Assembly: GCA_949710005.1 (NCBI GenBank)
Contig: OX453282.1
Location: 4,311,389 to 4,375,388, forward strand
Length of the DNA: 64,000 bases
Source: Ricordea florida
Lineage: Eukaryota > Cnidaria > Anthozoa > Corallimorpharia > Ricordeidae
Direction of reading: 5' to 3'
How positions within the stretch are numbered: position 1 is the first letter of the stretch; the number at the start of each line of letters is the position of its first letter. The translations under genes and the position numbers were made by a program. Below, in pieces: positions 45,860-55,631 of the stretch. The notes below the pieces were generated by a model, which did no database searches, was not told where the DNA came from, and saw nothing but the letters and a program-made list of their open reading frames with translations.

Positions 45860-46681
45860 GTGTTTTCTTTCCAGTCTAATTTGTGCCTTCTTGTTTTTCA
45901 TGGTATTTTGTTCAACCTTGGTACAACCCATAATTTAGTATTAGACTGCGAGTTTCATTCCGCTCCTGTTTACTTGTTGGCTGTTGCTATTATTTTGACC
46001 ATATCAGCCCTACCATATCCATTTCTTGTGGGCTCATATGTTGTGTCGGTAATGGCACTGGGGGAGAGCTTTGATGCTAACTCTAGACAATGTTTAAAAT
46101 TGCCACTGTTTTTTCCCATTTTGTATCTTTGCTTTGGTGTACTGTTAACTTATCCCTGTGAAAAAATGGTTGAATTACACCATCCAGGTTTTGTATTCAG
46201 CACGGTGATAAGGCCAAAAAGGTTTGTGAAAACCATGTCAGTAATTGATATAACAGGTAAAGCCCACATATTTACGTTTGCACCATATGGAACTGTGAGA
46301 GATTTAAGATCTCAAGTAAATAGCAAATTCAAGATAACAACTGATCTATATTGTTTGTCATGTCGTGGCAAGCCATTGTGTGATTATTTACCTTTGAATG
46401 AAATAACTGGAAGAGTGATCATGGATGGACGGTTGATTGGAGGTATACAATGCTATTTAAAGGGATGTGAAAATGATGTTGGTTCTCGTAAGTTTGATAG
46501 TATGATTGGGCAGTATGAAATGAAATGTACCCCTGAGGACATAACATCTGATTTTGAAATTGTCAAGAATCTTAGAGTATGTGATAAACATTACGCCAGT
46601 TTACCACCTAGAGGGCAGTCAAGCCTACAAAGGGAAAAAGTTCCTCAAGACCACGCAGTGATGTCCAGCGAGGTATTCTGA
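45860..46681 (+). CDS. Ubiquitin-like domain fused to a THAP-like C2CH zinc finger
   Basis: A 273-codon frame. Residues 1-125 are very hydrophobic and T-rich at DNA level and may be intron or a membrane region; Met126 (46235) is a likelier start. Residues 126-195 align with ubiquitin: DITGK, TVRDLRSQV, CRGKPLCDY, NEI and a C-terminal RLIGG, about 64 residues from TGK to GG against 68 in ubiquitin. Then C198-x4-C203-x37-C241-x2-H244, ending VCDKHY, fits the THAP C2CH spacing, though other THAP residues (W, P) are not evident. The frame then ends TAG-side at VF after a probable frameshift; another frame from 46699 continues with CSQCNNKVC. Such a fusion inside a TIR element is unusual. Function inferred only: DNA binding plus a ubiquitin-type tag or adaptor. 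Confidence 0.55.
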   Translation: MFSFQSNLCLLVFHGILFNLGTTHNLVLDCEFHSAPVYLLAVAIILTISALPYPFLVGSYVVSVMALGESFDANSRQCLKLPLFFPILYLCFGVLLTYPCEKMVELHHPGFVFSTVIRPKRFVKTMSVIDITGKAHIFTFAPYGTVRDLRSQVNSKFKITTDLYCLSCRGKPLCDYLPLNEITGRVIMDGRLIGGIQCYLKGCENDVGSRKFDSMIGQYEMKCTPEDITSDFEIVKNLRVCDKHYASLPPRGQSSLQREKVPQDHAVMSSEVF

Positions 46682-46698
46682 AATCAACACCATGTATT

Positions 46699-47015
46699 GT
46701 GACATGCTCACAATGTAACAATAAGGTTTGCCTAACCAGTGATGTTCCCTGCAAGAAACATAACATAATTATTTTTAATAACCAGTTTTCAGTGGCTTGC
46801 AACTTTTTGTATGAAATAAATAATAATAAGACAGATTTACACAATGTGCAGATACTTGCAATGGATCTAGTACAGACTATATATGTATGTCATGTCAGCC
46901 TTTCCTTTGGCAACCCATTAAAATAGAGAATGAATACAAAAAGGCTCAAAACATGTTTCAACAAAAACAAGGACGTGCAACTTCCACAACCCAGTCAAAT
47001 TCAGACAATTCTCAA
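46699..47015 (+). pseudogene. Cysteine-rich continuation, frameshifted
   Basis: TCSQCNNKVCLTSDVPCKKH in one frame, then, after a shift near 46870, YICMSCQPFLWQPIKIENEY and a Gln/Ser-rich stretch to a stop near 47020. Two CxxC pairs suggest a second zinc-binding unit following the C2CH finger. Confidence 0.4.
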
Positions 47016-47251
47016 AAGTAGGATTTATCTGAAGATATTATTGACTCAATCCCACATCTATTTGATTCCTTTTCAAAACTAGATAAGCAAGGTGATATAG
47101 CAGAAAAGGCAAAAAGCTGGAACACCCAAACAAAGTCATGACCCATATGCTACTAGCTGGGCAAATAAAAGCCAGCCCACTGTTAAGGAACCTAAAAATA
47201 AGTCCTTTAAAGAAACAATTAATGTTATCCACAACAGTAATATAGATTCAA

Positions 47252-47748
47252 GTGACGGTGAGGATGACTTCATCCACAGACTTGTACTTTGATACACTTC
47301 ATGAACCTACAGATAGTGAAAAACAATCTGTACAGGCTAAATTGTTTTTGTCTGATTCCTTTGATTACTTGTTTAAATTTCAAATGGTAAAAACACAAGA
47401 CCTATGGGATTATAAGGAATTTGACAGATCAGTAACACCAAAATCTGGAAATAATTTAATTATCATGACTATCTTGATCAAGTCAAGCATTTCATTTTGA
47501 AAAATGGCTTTCAGGAACCAATAATTATCTCTTGTGATCTGCAAGATGGAAAGATGGAAGGAAACCATCGTCTCTGGGTGGCCCTCAAAGAAGGAATACC
47601 ATTTATACCATGTTGTGTGATTCCTCACTGGTTGCCACCTCATGCCTCCTACATAAACCTTGATATTGATGTTGCCAACTTTAAGTTCAAGAAAGTGATT
47701 CTTCCAGAACATTTGGGATTAACTGTTATACAAACTGTGTTCAATTAA
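47252..47748 (+). pseudogene. ParB/sulfiredoxin-like domain, frameshifted
   Basis: A first frame (47252-47455) reads KTQDLWDYKEFDRSVTPKSG; the second (from about 47455) reads DYLDQVKHFILKNGFQEPII, DGKMEGNHRLWVALKEGIPF and CVIPHWLPPH to TAA 47746-47748. The GNHRL motif with a preceding DG and a following ALKEGI..IP matches the ParB/Srx fold. A 1-base shift near 47450 separates them. Eukaryotic ParB-like domains are rare outside mobile elements. Role unknown; nuclease or NTP-binding activity is only suggested by the fold. Confidence 0.5.
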
Positions 47749-48311
47749 AAAATTACTTTATTATTCTGAATAGTAATAATTCTCTAGTTTTGTAAGCAAG
47801 TTTTCAATTCTTTTTATTATTCAGTGAACTGGAATATATGACAGTATAATTTATTTATCCAGTTTCGTGACTAGTAGCGTAAATATGCCATTTTAGACAA
47901 GACTCAAGTAAAGGTAGTGCCATCAAAAGCATTGCTGACAGTGTACATGTACCACATCTATTAATGTTTGTAAGCCACAGAAATCAGTTATCCAAATAAT
48001 TTTTTTCTGCAGAGACTTTTCTTGACCACATAAACATAGAAATTTTACAGTGACATTGTGGATGACATCCATATCGTACAATTTCAAACCTCTCAACCGT
48101 AGCATAAGAGTTTGTTTTGCCAGGGTAAGGATAGACCTAGATAGACCTGGATAGCAGAACTTAAAAACAAAACAATCTACTTCTGAATAATTCTGAACTA
48201 TAGTAAAGTTCATTTTCCACTCAAGGGGTGTTTACTGGTGTATTTCTGAAACAAATCTTATATATTGGTATTGCTACTATTAAAAGTAAGTCAAATAATT
48301 TCAAAACTTAC

Positions 48312-48411
48312 CGCTAGGCCTAGGACGGCTGATGCCAAGTAGCTGTTTCTTCACGCCGGCTTCTCCAAAGGCCACTCCATTGACTTTGAAGGGATTGATG
48401 AGACGAACCAT
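48312..48411 (-). CDS. First exon near the right end of the TIR element
   Basis: ATG 48411 opens MVRLINPFKVNGVAFGEAGV and KKQLLGISRPRPS, ending CTAGCG|GTAAGT in phase 1. Low-complexity is absent and the donor is strong. Following exons on the minus strand (candidates near 48213 and 47990) do not join in frame convincingly. Family unknown; it suggests the element carries a gene on each strand. Confidence 0.4.
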
Positions 48412-49939
48412 AAGCACTGAAGAATTAATTATTGGCACAGAGCAAACTTAATATATGATGTACCAAACCTCCTATTCTGGGATCAGAACATCTCCGCATT
48501 TCTGCGTGGGCTCCGGGAAAACGTTATCAACCCATTAAAGTTTGCCGACGTCTCCGCCACTTGTTAGTATGTTTCTAACCAAAATGCGAGGCCTTTGAAT
48601 AATTCATCGTACCGAAAATTACTTCAAAGAAGTCTTTCATATATTTTGATTCCTGGGTAACATTGAATAAAGTAATTGAATCATCAAAACGTTAGAAAAT
48701 TCGACATATCTTTTTGTTAACGAACAAAAAAATTTGCCCGCCATATTGAAAATCACCGATGTATGACGTGACGTCACACTGGCAGTTATGACCAAACCAC
48801 CGATTTGCCTGGAGACGCCCCTCCCTCCTGGGGTGCTTTAATTTTGCTCAATCAAACCCGCTCAGCCATCACATTCGTCGGTGGCTTCAAATCCAGATTA
48901 CGTGTGTTTTCCTCAAGTGGAAACGAATCAGTGTGTCACCCAGCTACAAGCTCTCGATCACCAACCTGTCGGTCAAGAGGCAGAAGAACCGGCTTGAAAA
49001 CTAGGGCCCAAGAATCAAGGAAAATATCCAACATTCCTGTGATTACTTCGCCGAGGGTTTTTTATGCAAGTTCGAACTCTGAACGAACAGCGAATGCGAA
49101 TACTTTAATTCCTATTCCAACAAGAAAACCCACCGATCAAGCTACAGCAGGAACTCATTTTGTTCCAGCGGTTATACGCTCAAATCCATTTGACCCTGAT
49201 GCCGAAATTGAGCGAAATTAAGGAGCTTAGAACTACTGCGGGAAAAAATCCAAATTGGATGTATCGTCGAGTCTTGGCTAAAACATCATATTAGCGATTC
49301 AGTTGTAAACATTGAAGGCTATATTTTAGTACGCAAGGACCGCCTGTCACCCGATCACGGAGGAGTATGCATTTACATCGAGGACATAAAGTACCAACTC
49401 GTTGAAAATTCGACATGTTATGACGACCACGTGATTATCTGGGTCACGCTTATGCCCACTCGTTCTCCCCGCGGGGTCTCTTGTGTCCTGTTAGCAGTTG
49501 TTTACTACCCTGGTCAACAAGTCCAGTTGACTCCGATGGACAAAAATTACTGACTCATCTCTTCGATAGTATGACAGCGGTCGAGGCCATGTTTCCCAGC
49601 TGCTGGTTAATAATAATTGGTGATTTAACCGTCTGCACACCGGCCGTCTGTAAAACCATTTGAAGCTAAGGCAGCTAGTAAAAGTTCCAACAAGAGGCGA
49701 TGCAGTGCCCGACCTTGTTCTCACAAACATGAGCGAACATTTCTCGTATGTGAAAAAAATTACTGACTCATCTCTTCAATAGTATGACAGCGGTCGAGGC
49801 CATGTTTCCCAGCTACTGGTTAATAATAACTGGCGATTTTAACCGTCTGCACACCGGCCGTCTGCAAAACCATTTCAAGCTGAAGCAGCTTGTAAAATTT
49901 CCAACAAGAGGCGATGCAGTGCTCGACCTTGTTCAATAG

Positions 49940-50150
49940 CAATAACTACTAAAATAAACTATTAATTATTAAATATTTAATTAATTATTTAATAATTAAT
50001 TATAATTATTAATATAATAATAAAATTAATATTAATATATAATATATAAAATATATAATAATTATATAATTAATATATGTATGATATTAATATATTTAAT
50101 TATTTATTAATTATAATTATTTTTTTCAATATTATTTAATTAATTAATTA

Positions 50151-50181
<31 letters not shown>

Positions 50182-50200
50182 TATTATTATTATTATTATT
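49940..50200. repeat. AT-only low-complexity tract
   Basis: Almost pure A/T (TTAATTA, ATATATAAT and a final (ATT)n run) inside the LINE, between two duplicated endonuclease segments. Confidence 0.9.
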
Positions 50201-50846
50201 CAATAACTGGCGATTTAACCGTCCGCACACCGGCCGTCTGCAAAACCATGTCAAGCTGAAGCAGCTTGTAAAATTTCCAACAAGAGGCGATGCAGTGCTA
50301 GACCTTGTTCTCACAAACATGAGCGACCATTTCTCGTCTCCCCAAAGTTTTCCACTCTTTGGCCTTTCACTGAGACCACTGTCTGTACAGTCATAGTCCA
50401 GCCCAAATGCAACCAACACACAAGGAAACCATCACCATCAGGGATACTAGAGACAGCAAGAAGATCTGCCTTGGTCGGTATTTCAGTAACATCGATTGGA
50501 CCGTTGTCACCAACCAGCCCACCTGCCAAGAAAAATTTAAGGCTTTTTACTAGGTAGTCGACATCACCCCTTAAGTTCTATCGTAACGCAGTTAATAAGG
50601 AAAGGAAACGGTTCAAAGCAAACTATTGTGCGTCCAAAGTGCAAGACCTCAAAGATGTTAACCTATGTCAGTGGTGTACTTAGTTCAAGCGGCTTAGCGG
50701 CTCAAAAAAGCAAGACGCGTCCCTGTTCTCCTCCCTTAACTTTCCCGAATACAACAGCATGTCTGCAACTGAGGTCGCCAACTCCATCAACGACGCTCTC
50801 TTAAGGCCCCTTCAAGCCTATACGAACCCATCGAAAGCGGGTGTGA

Positions 50847-51020
50847 GCTCCTATGCCTACCCCTGAAAGACAACCCGCTCCTATGCCTACCCCTGGCAGA
50901 CAACCCGCTCCTATGCCTACCCCTGGCAGACAACCCGCTCCTATGCCTACCCCTGAAAGACAACCCGCTCCTATGCCTACCCCTGGAAGACAACCCGCTC
51001 CTATGCCTACCCCTGGCATG
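50847..51020 (+). repeat. 30-bp minisatellite, six copies, in the LINE ORF
   Basis: Unit CTCCTATGCCTACCCCTGGC plus AGACAACCCG, in frame as PAPMPTPGRQ. Copies differ at two bases (GGC/GAA/GGA). LINE copy 3 has a single copy at the same place (60757-60790), so this is local expansion. Open in all frames, but not a CRISPR: no spacers. Confidence 0.92.
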
Positions 51021-51317
51021 GAAGACAACACAGAGGTATTGGAGGTACCAGTCCACCGAATGTATAACAACTTAACTTATCTTAACAAGAATAAAGCCCC
51101 GGACCTGATGGTCTGTCTAACTAAGTACTAAAAGAATACACCGAATTCCTTGTCTAGCCCGTCCAAAACATCTTGAATACCTCATGCAACGTTCCACCAA
51201 AAGAGCGCTGTTCTTTTGGGGGAACTTTGCGTCACATCCAAAAAGAAGCTGCGAGGGAGCGAGACTAAAGCCCCGTCGATAGTCAAAGTATTCTTCCAAA
51301 CTTAACAAACTCTCTCA

Positions 51318-51437
51318 GGCCCGTTTCAAACGTCGAACTTTTCATCTGCTGAATCTAATGCAAATTACTTAGAACAAACGATTTTCTTAATTAGCGTTGG
51401 ATTCGGCACATGAAAAGTTCGACGTTTGAAACGGGCC
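51318..51437. mobile_element. 120-bp MITE, TCA duplication, copy 1
   Basis: GGCCCGTTTCAAACGTCGAA and its reverse complement bound the element, flanked by TCA on each side. The same MITE, in the same context, is at 61070-61189, so it predates duplication of this block. Confidence 0.85.
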
Positions 51438-51488
51438 TCAGTGAATACATATTCAAAGCTTTCATGCAGTAAGAGACCTACTGTCTGT

Positions 51489-52115
51489 ACCTTCAAGTGA
51501 ATATGTGGTTATTTTAAATCCCTAAAATGTCTGCCACGAAATAAACATCTTGGCTTTTGCAGTTGATGTGAAGTTGTTTCCACTCTGCTGGATGTTTTTT
51601 TTCCATATCTGAAGATAAGACAAAACGTCAGTTTGTAGCCAGTTTAATCTATCGTCATTGACACCTGAGCAAGGTTTGACATCAGGATTGTTTCTCTTTC
51701 TGTGTTAATTAATCAATCGCACATTCATGCAGTCCAAGAATGTGTTCATTTCACAGAGCATACTAGTTTCACTTGCTTCATCTCCGATCAATTGACGCAT
51801 GCGCATAGCTAGTGCCATACTGTCACTGAGGACTTGTACAGCTAATTTTACTCTCATGACTGAGTATGAATACAGGAAAATGCGGTCTGCAGACAATTTT
51901 GGAAGCATGTGTAACCCATTTTCTAGGTCGTATTTGTAAACATCTACAATATGCCGCCAAAGAAGATATTTTTCATTTTTCACATATACCTGGCAAAACG
52001 ACCACTGCCTGAGTTGAATTGAACAAGGAATTTCTACTGAGGTTTTGATGAGAAGAGGCACATCTGAAGAGAAGTAAATTTTATGATCTGGTCTGAAGAT
52101 GGTAGCTTTTTTCTT
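51489..52115 (-). pseudogene. P-element-like (THAP9-type) transposase fragment, copy 1
   Basis: Minus-strand frame: FRPDHKIYFSSDVPLLIKTS, LWRHIVDVYKYDLENGLHML, SVMRVKLAVQVLSDSM and CEMNTFLDCMNVR, the order found in P-element/THAP9 transposases (DVPHLIK block, MRVKLA.QVLS block, FD.LN.R block). The frame stops at 51705 (TTAATTAA), while the homologue at 61271 continues with EHRKRNNPDVKPC. N-terminal THAP domain and the remaining catalytic parts are not here. Next to the duplicated 52.1-53.3-kb segment. Confidence 0.8.
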
Positions 52116-53320
52116 CTTCTTTTTATGAATCGTTCACACCTCTGACAACCTCACGCTCCTTAACTGCAAAACTTTACATAACATTTACCAAAATACCATG
52201 TCGAATAGAAACTTGACTTGAGCTCTATCTTAGGCATTTCTTGGAACGTCTAGTCATTGTTCTGATAGGGAGCCGTACACTTTTCAATCAAGTTTTCTTC
52301 GCTTCAAGAACATTTGTACTCGAAAAAAAATCTAAAGTTATGGAACGCTCTCTCAAAATTAACTCCAGTTTGAATTCAAAACGCCACATTTCAACTTACC
52401 TTCCAGAGACGAACGTTTTTCAAACACATGCATGTATGGCTTCCTTGCCTCCTTTCTCGTAAAAAAGATATTTTTTTCTTCTTTGGAATTTAAATTTCAA
52501 ACCAGGAAACATCGTTTCTTCTTGCTTAACTTGAATCGCCACGTGTCTCAGAAGAAGCATGTGCGACAGCAAAGGTGCGAGTAAAACACAGCATAAATTA
52601 GGAATATTTAAATTTCAAATTTCGCAGCAGGTGAATAGAATTAACAACGAGTAATCTGACTAACCGTTAGTCTGTCTTGTCTTTAAGAGATACTTTAAAA
52701 AAGAATGAATTAAAATTAAATCAGCTGCTTTAGTTGTTTCCTTGTTTCTCATTTGAAATATTTTAAGGAATCTCTCGACGAAAGATTAGGAATAAGTACA
52801 ATGTGGATTGTGAATTGAAGGTGGTTCTTTTAAAGTTAGCGATCTTGTCAATGTAGCAGGCAAGAAAAGAGAATCAGACAGAGCAAGAGTCATACTTGTC
52901 TATCAGTCGTGTTTTATGGCTGTGCACTTATTTCCGCAAGCTTACCAAATCACACCGTGTCCAGTGGCCTGTTTTACGAACGAAAGATTGCGTAATTTTG
53001 CGAGCTCCGAACTCTGCTTTAAGTCGCTGTCAAAAAAACGTTTTCCTAGTTCGTAGCGTACTAACCACCTAAAATTGCAAGTTGATAGAGAATTGTATCG
53101 TTTATCTGTGAAAATCAACGAAAATTAAAAATCCTGTTTCAAAAATTGTGATTATAAAATAGTTTTCCGGGCACGGTAAGTGAACGAGCCTTTGTAGAAA
53201 CAGGCCTCAGGAATAATTGATATTTTCAAATTTCAGTTTATATCATGAGTTAAATTATTCTGAATAGCCGAAGAGTAAGTGTTTTGTAATACCAATGGCT
53301 GCCGTAAACATGGACACTTC
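52116..53320 (-). repeat. Segmental duplicate of 32455-33690
   Basis: Second copy of the 1.2-kb segment. The exon-like frame with its GTAAGT donor (about 52402; TRKEARKPYMHVFEKRSS) and the following TTTTGCAG acceptor are both conserved, suggesting a real ancestral exon pair upstream of the transposase piece. Confidence 0.75.
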
Positions 53321-53324
53321 TTCT

Positions 53325-54655
53325 TTTGCAATCGATGTTACTGAAATAACGACCAAGGCAGATCTTCTTGCTGTCTCTAGTATCCCTGATGGTGATGGTT
53401 TTCTCGTGTGTTGGTTGGGCTGGACTATGTCTGTACAGTGGTCTCAGTGAAAGGCCAAAGGGTGGAAAACTTTGGGGAAACGAGAAATTGTCGCTCATGT
53501 TTGTGAGAACAAGGTCGAGCACTGCATCGCCTCTTGTTCGAACTTTTACAAGGTGCTTCAGGTTGAAATGGTTTTGCAGACGGACGGTGTTTTGACGGTT
53601 AAAATCGCCAGTTATTATTAACCAGGAGCTGGGAAACATGGCCTCGGCCGCTGTCATACTATCAAAGAGATGGTTGAGTAATTTTTGGCCATCGGAGTCA
53701 ACTGGACTTGTTCGACCAGGGCAGCAAACAACAGGACGCAAGAGAACCCGCGGGGAGAACGAGTGGGCATAAGCTTGACCCGGATAATCACGTGGTCGTC
53801 ACAACATGTCGAATTTTCAACGAGTTGGTACTTTATGTCCTCCTTGATGTAAATGCATACTCCTCCGTGATCGCGTGACATGCGGTCCTTGCGTACTAAA
53901 TTATAGCCTTCAATGTTAACAACTAAATCGCTAATATGATGCTTTAGCCAAGACTCGACGATACATCCAATTTGGATTTTTTTCCGCAGTAGAAGCTCCT
54001 TAATTTCGCTCAATTTCGGCATCAGGGTCAAATGGGATTTGACCGTATAACCGCTGGAAAAAAATGAGTTCCTGCGACAGCTTGATCGGTGGGTTTTCTT
54101 TTTGGAATAGGAATTAAAGTATTCACATTCGCTGTTCGTTCAGAAGTCGAATTTGCATAAAAAACCCTCGGCGAAGTAATCACAGGAATGTTGGATATTT
54201 TCCTTGATTCTTGGGCCCTAGGTTTCAAGCCGGCTGTTCTGCCTCTTGACCGACAGGTTGGTGATCGAGAGCTTGTAGCTGGGTGACACACTGATTCGTT
54301 TCCACTTGAGGAAAACACACGTAATCTGGATTTGAAGCCACCGACGAATGTGATGGCTGAGTGGGTTTGATTGAGCAAAATTAAAGCACCCCGATAGCTA
54401 ATCCAAAATAGACTGCCGACGATTATAGCATACGCATCGCTATAGCCTAGCCATAGATCTTTTGGTCTTGAGAATGAGCGAGCATAATATTGGCTTGTGA
54501 GGCTGAAAAATATCATTTCTGCGGAACAGTTTCGAACGCATGCAGCCGTAACCGGCGCTTACATGACACATCTTTAAAATAGTTTGGCTACAATGCAAAT
54601 GCAATTGCTATTCAAGGGTACCTTGCACACATAATACAAGAAAATGTTGTTGGCT
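53325..54655 (-). pseudogene. LINE copy 2, endonuclease region
   Basis: Best preserved endonuclease: LLRKKIQIGCIVESWLKHHI (catalytic E), DRMSRDHGGVCIYIKEDIKY, LIITGDFN (catalytic D and N), RGDAVLDLVLTNMS and RDSKKICLGRYF. Frames shift at about 54030 and 53740. Truncated at 53325 by junction with the 52.1-53.3-kb segment. Upstream frame 54028-54516 equals that of copies 1 and 3. Confidence 0.85.
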
Positions 54656-55040
54656 GACATTACCGGGGTCTCAGACAACGACAGGAAGATGTTATGGCAG
54701 AGCATCTTCATGCTAGTAAATCAAACGTTAAGAGAAGGCGGTTTGATAACAGCGAGTAACTTTCCACTCCACCTTGAAAAGAAAGTTTAATACTTCTTAG
54801 GCCTGGGTGGATAATTTTATTTTTGGTTTAGGAGTGTCTCCGCTTGTAATGGCAGAGATGAATAGAGGCATATTTCAATGGACTCCATTGATATAAATCA
54901 GTATGTAAATGAAGTGGCCCTTTATTCTGTAGTTTTGCCCTTTGGAAACACTAAACTAATCAACAATTCTTCGGTACAGACTATGTTCGGTAATGTGAAC
55001 GATTCCAATCGATATAACGAAAACAAGAAATCAAGCTTAC

Positions 55041-55115
55041 ATTTGTCCAAAGAGAATCAAACTTGTTTTTCACTTCTTCTAACTCGTCATCGGAATTTAT
55101 GGCTCTTTCGACCAT
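55041..55115 (-). CDS. First exon of the divergent gene, inverted copy
   Basis: ATG 55115 opens MVERAINSDDELEEVKNK and ends DSLWTN|GTAAGC: same 75-nt length and donor as 43359-43433. Four amino-acid changes. It lies 516 bp from the ATG of gene copy B on the other strand, preserving the divergent arrangement. Confidence 0.5.
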
Positions 55116-55631
55116 CTTAAGAGAAATAAAGGTAAGCTTTCATCATCCACGTGGTCTTCTATTTCTCTGAATAAAAATTCGTTCATGCAGATCATTGTCA
55201 CGTGATCAAAAGCCTAAAATAGCATCTTGTGCACCAGAACGAGGCAGAAAATTCGACTTTGTTTCTTGTTTCTCGTTTCTCTTCGTTTCTTGGTTACGTT
55301 TTTCAACACTCATATGTAAGAGATAACATGCTTTTTAAAAAATTTACACCAGCTTGCGATAAACAAGAGGAAAACGTCAAATTCGCTTATCCCAGTTCCC
55401 AGTATCGTTAGTATGCGCTATGATGTATTGTCATTGTCACCACCATCCCCTCCGTGTTCTGTGTTCAATGCCAGTCCGAGCGTGGATAATCGAACTCCTC
55501 AATTGGCAAGTTTTTCTTTTCCTGATTTTACAAATAAAAGTTTCCTGCGTCAGACACATTTACAGTACGAAGACATAAGCTGCTTTTAAACGTTCCAACA
55601 AACGTTAACCACCACTAAAAAACTTTGGGAA

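Larger units (their letters stand above)
44061..48830. mobile_element. 4.77-kb TIR element with Ubl-C2CH and ParB-like coding
   Basis: Ends CAGGAGGGAGGGG and its reverse complement; a second inverted block, ACTGCCAGTGTGACGTCAC, lies at 44117-44135 and reversed at 48768-48786. The site compared with LINE copies 2 and 3 shows at most 1 bp duplicated. 44690-45030 has a degenerate run of TTTGTTGGCTG and GTCTAAATTTTG motifs, possibly subterminal binding repeats. Coding pieces: 45860-46681, 46699-47000 and 47252-47748 on plus, and a first exon at 48312-48411 on minus. No transposase signature was recognised, so the superfamily is open. Confidence 0.8.
48831..51312 (+). pseudogene. LINE copy 1, main part with endonuclease domain
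   Basis: Continues the LINE frame (GALILLNQTRSAITFVGGFK to 49221). The endonuclease region follows with shifts: IQIGCIVESWL, DHGGVCIYIED, then a GDL/GDF block that is present three times (49541-49745, 49760-49935, 50195-50330), the last two separated by an AT-rich tract. RDSKKICLGRYF and the linker EVLEVPVHRMYNNLTYLNKN, KAPD follow to about 51120. Dead copy. A 30-bp minisatellite lies at 50847-51020. Confidence 0.82.

Noticed and set aside
45584-46200. Membrane protein encoded by the hydrophobic N-terminal part
   Set aside because: The stretch is T-rich and an acceptor-like TTTTCTTTCCAG lies in it; hydrophobic residues are expected from T-rich DNA, so a membrane role is not claimed.
48805-49221. 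138-codon frame as an independent gene
   Set aside because: It is the 5' frame of a LINE present in three copies (also 54028-54516 and 59113-59784), and it begins at the border of an inserted element.
50847-51020. Regular 30-bp repeats resembling a CRISPR array
   Set aside because: Units are head to tail with no unique spacers and lie in a LINE reading frame; this is a coding minisatellite in a eukaryotic genome.
51705-52061. Intact host THAP9-like gene
   Set aside because: Only the middle blocks are present, the frame ends early, the THAP domain is missing and a second broken copy lies at 61-64 kb; a transposon relic is more likely.
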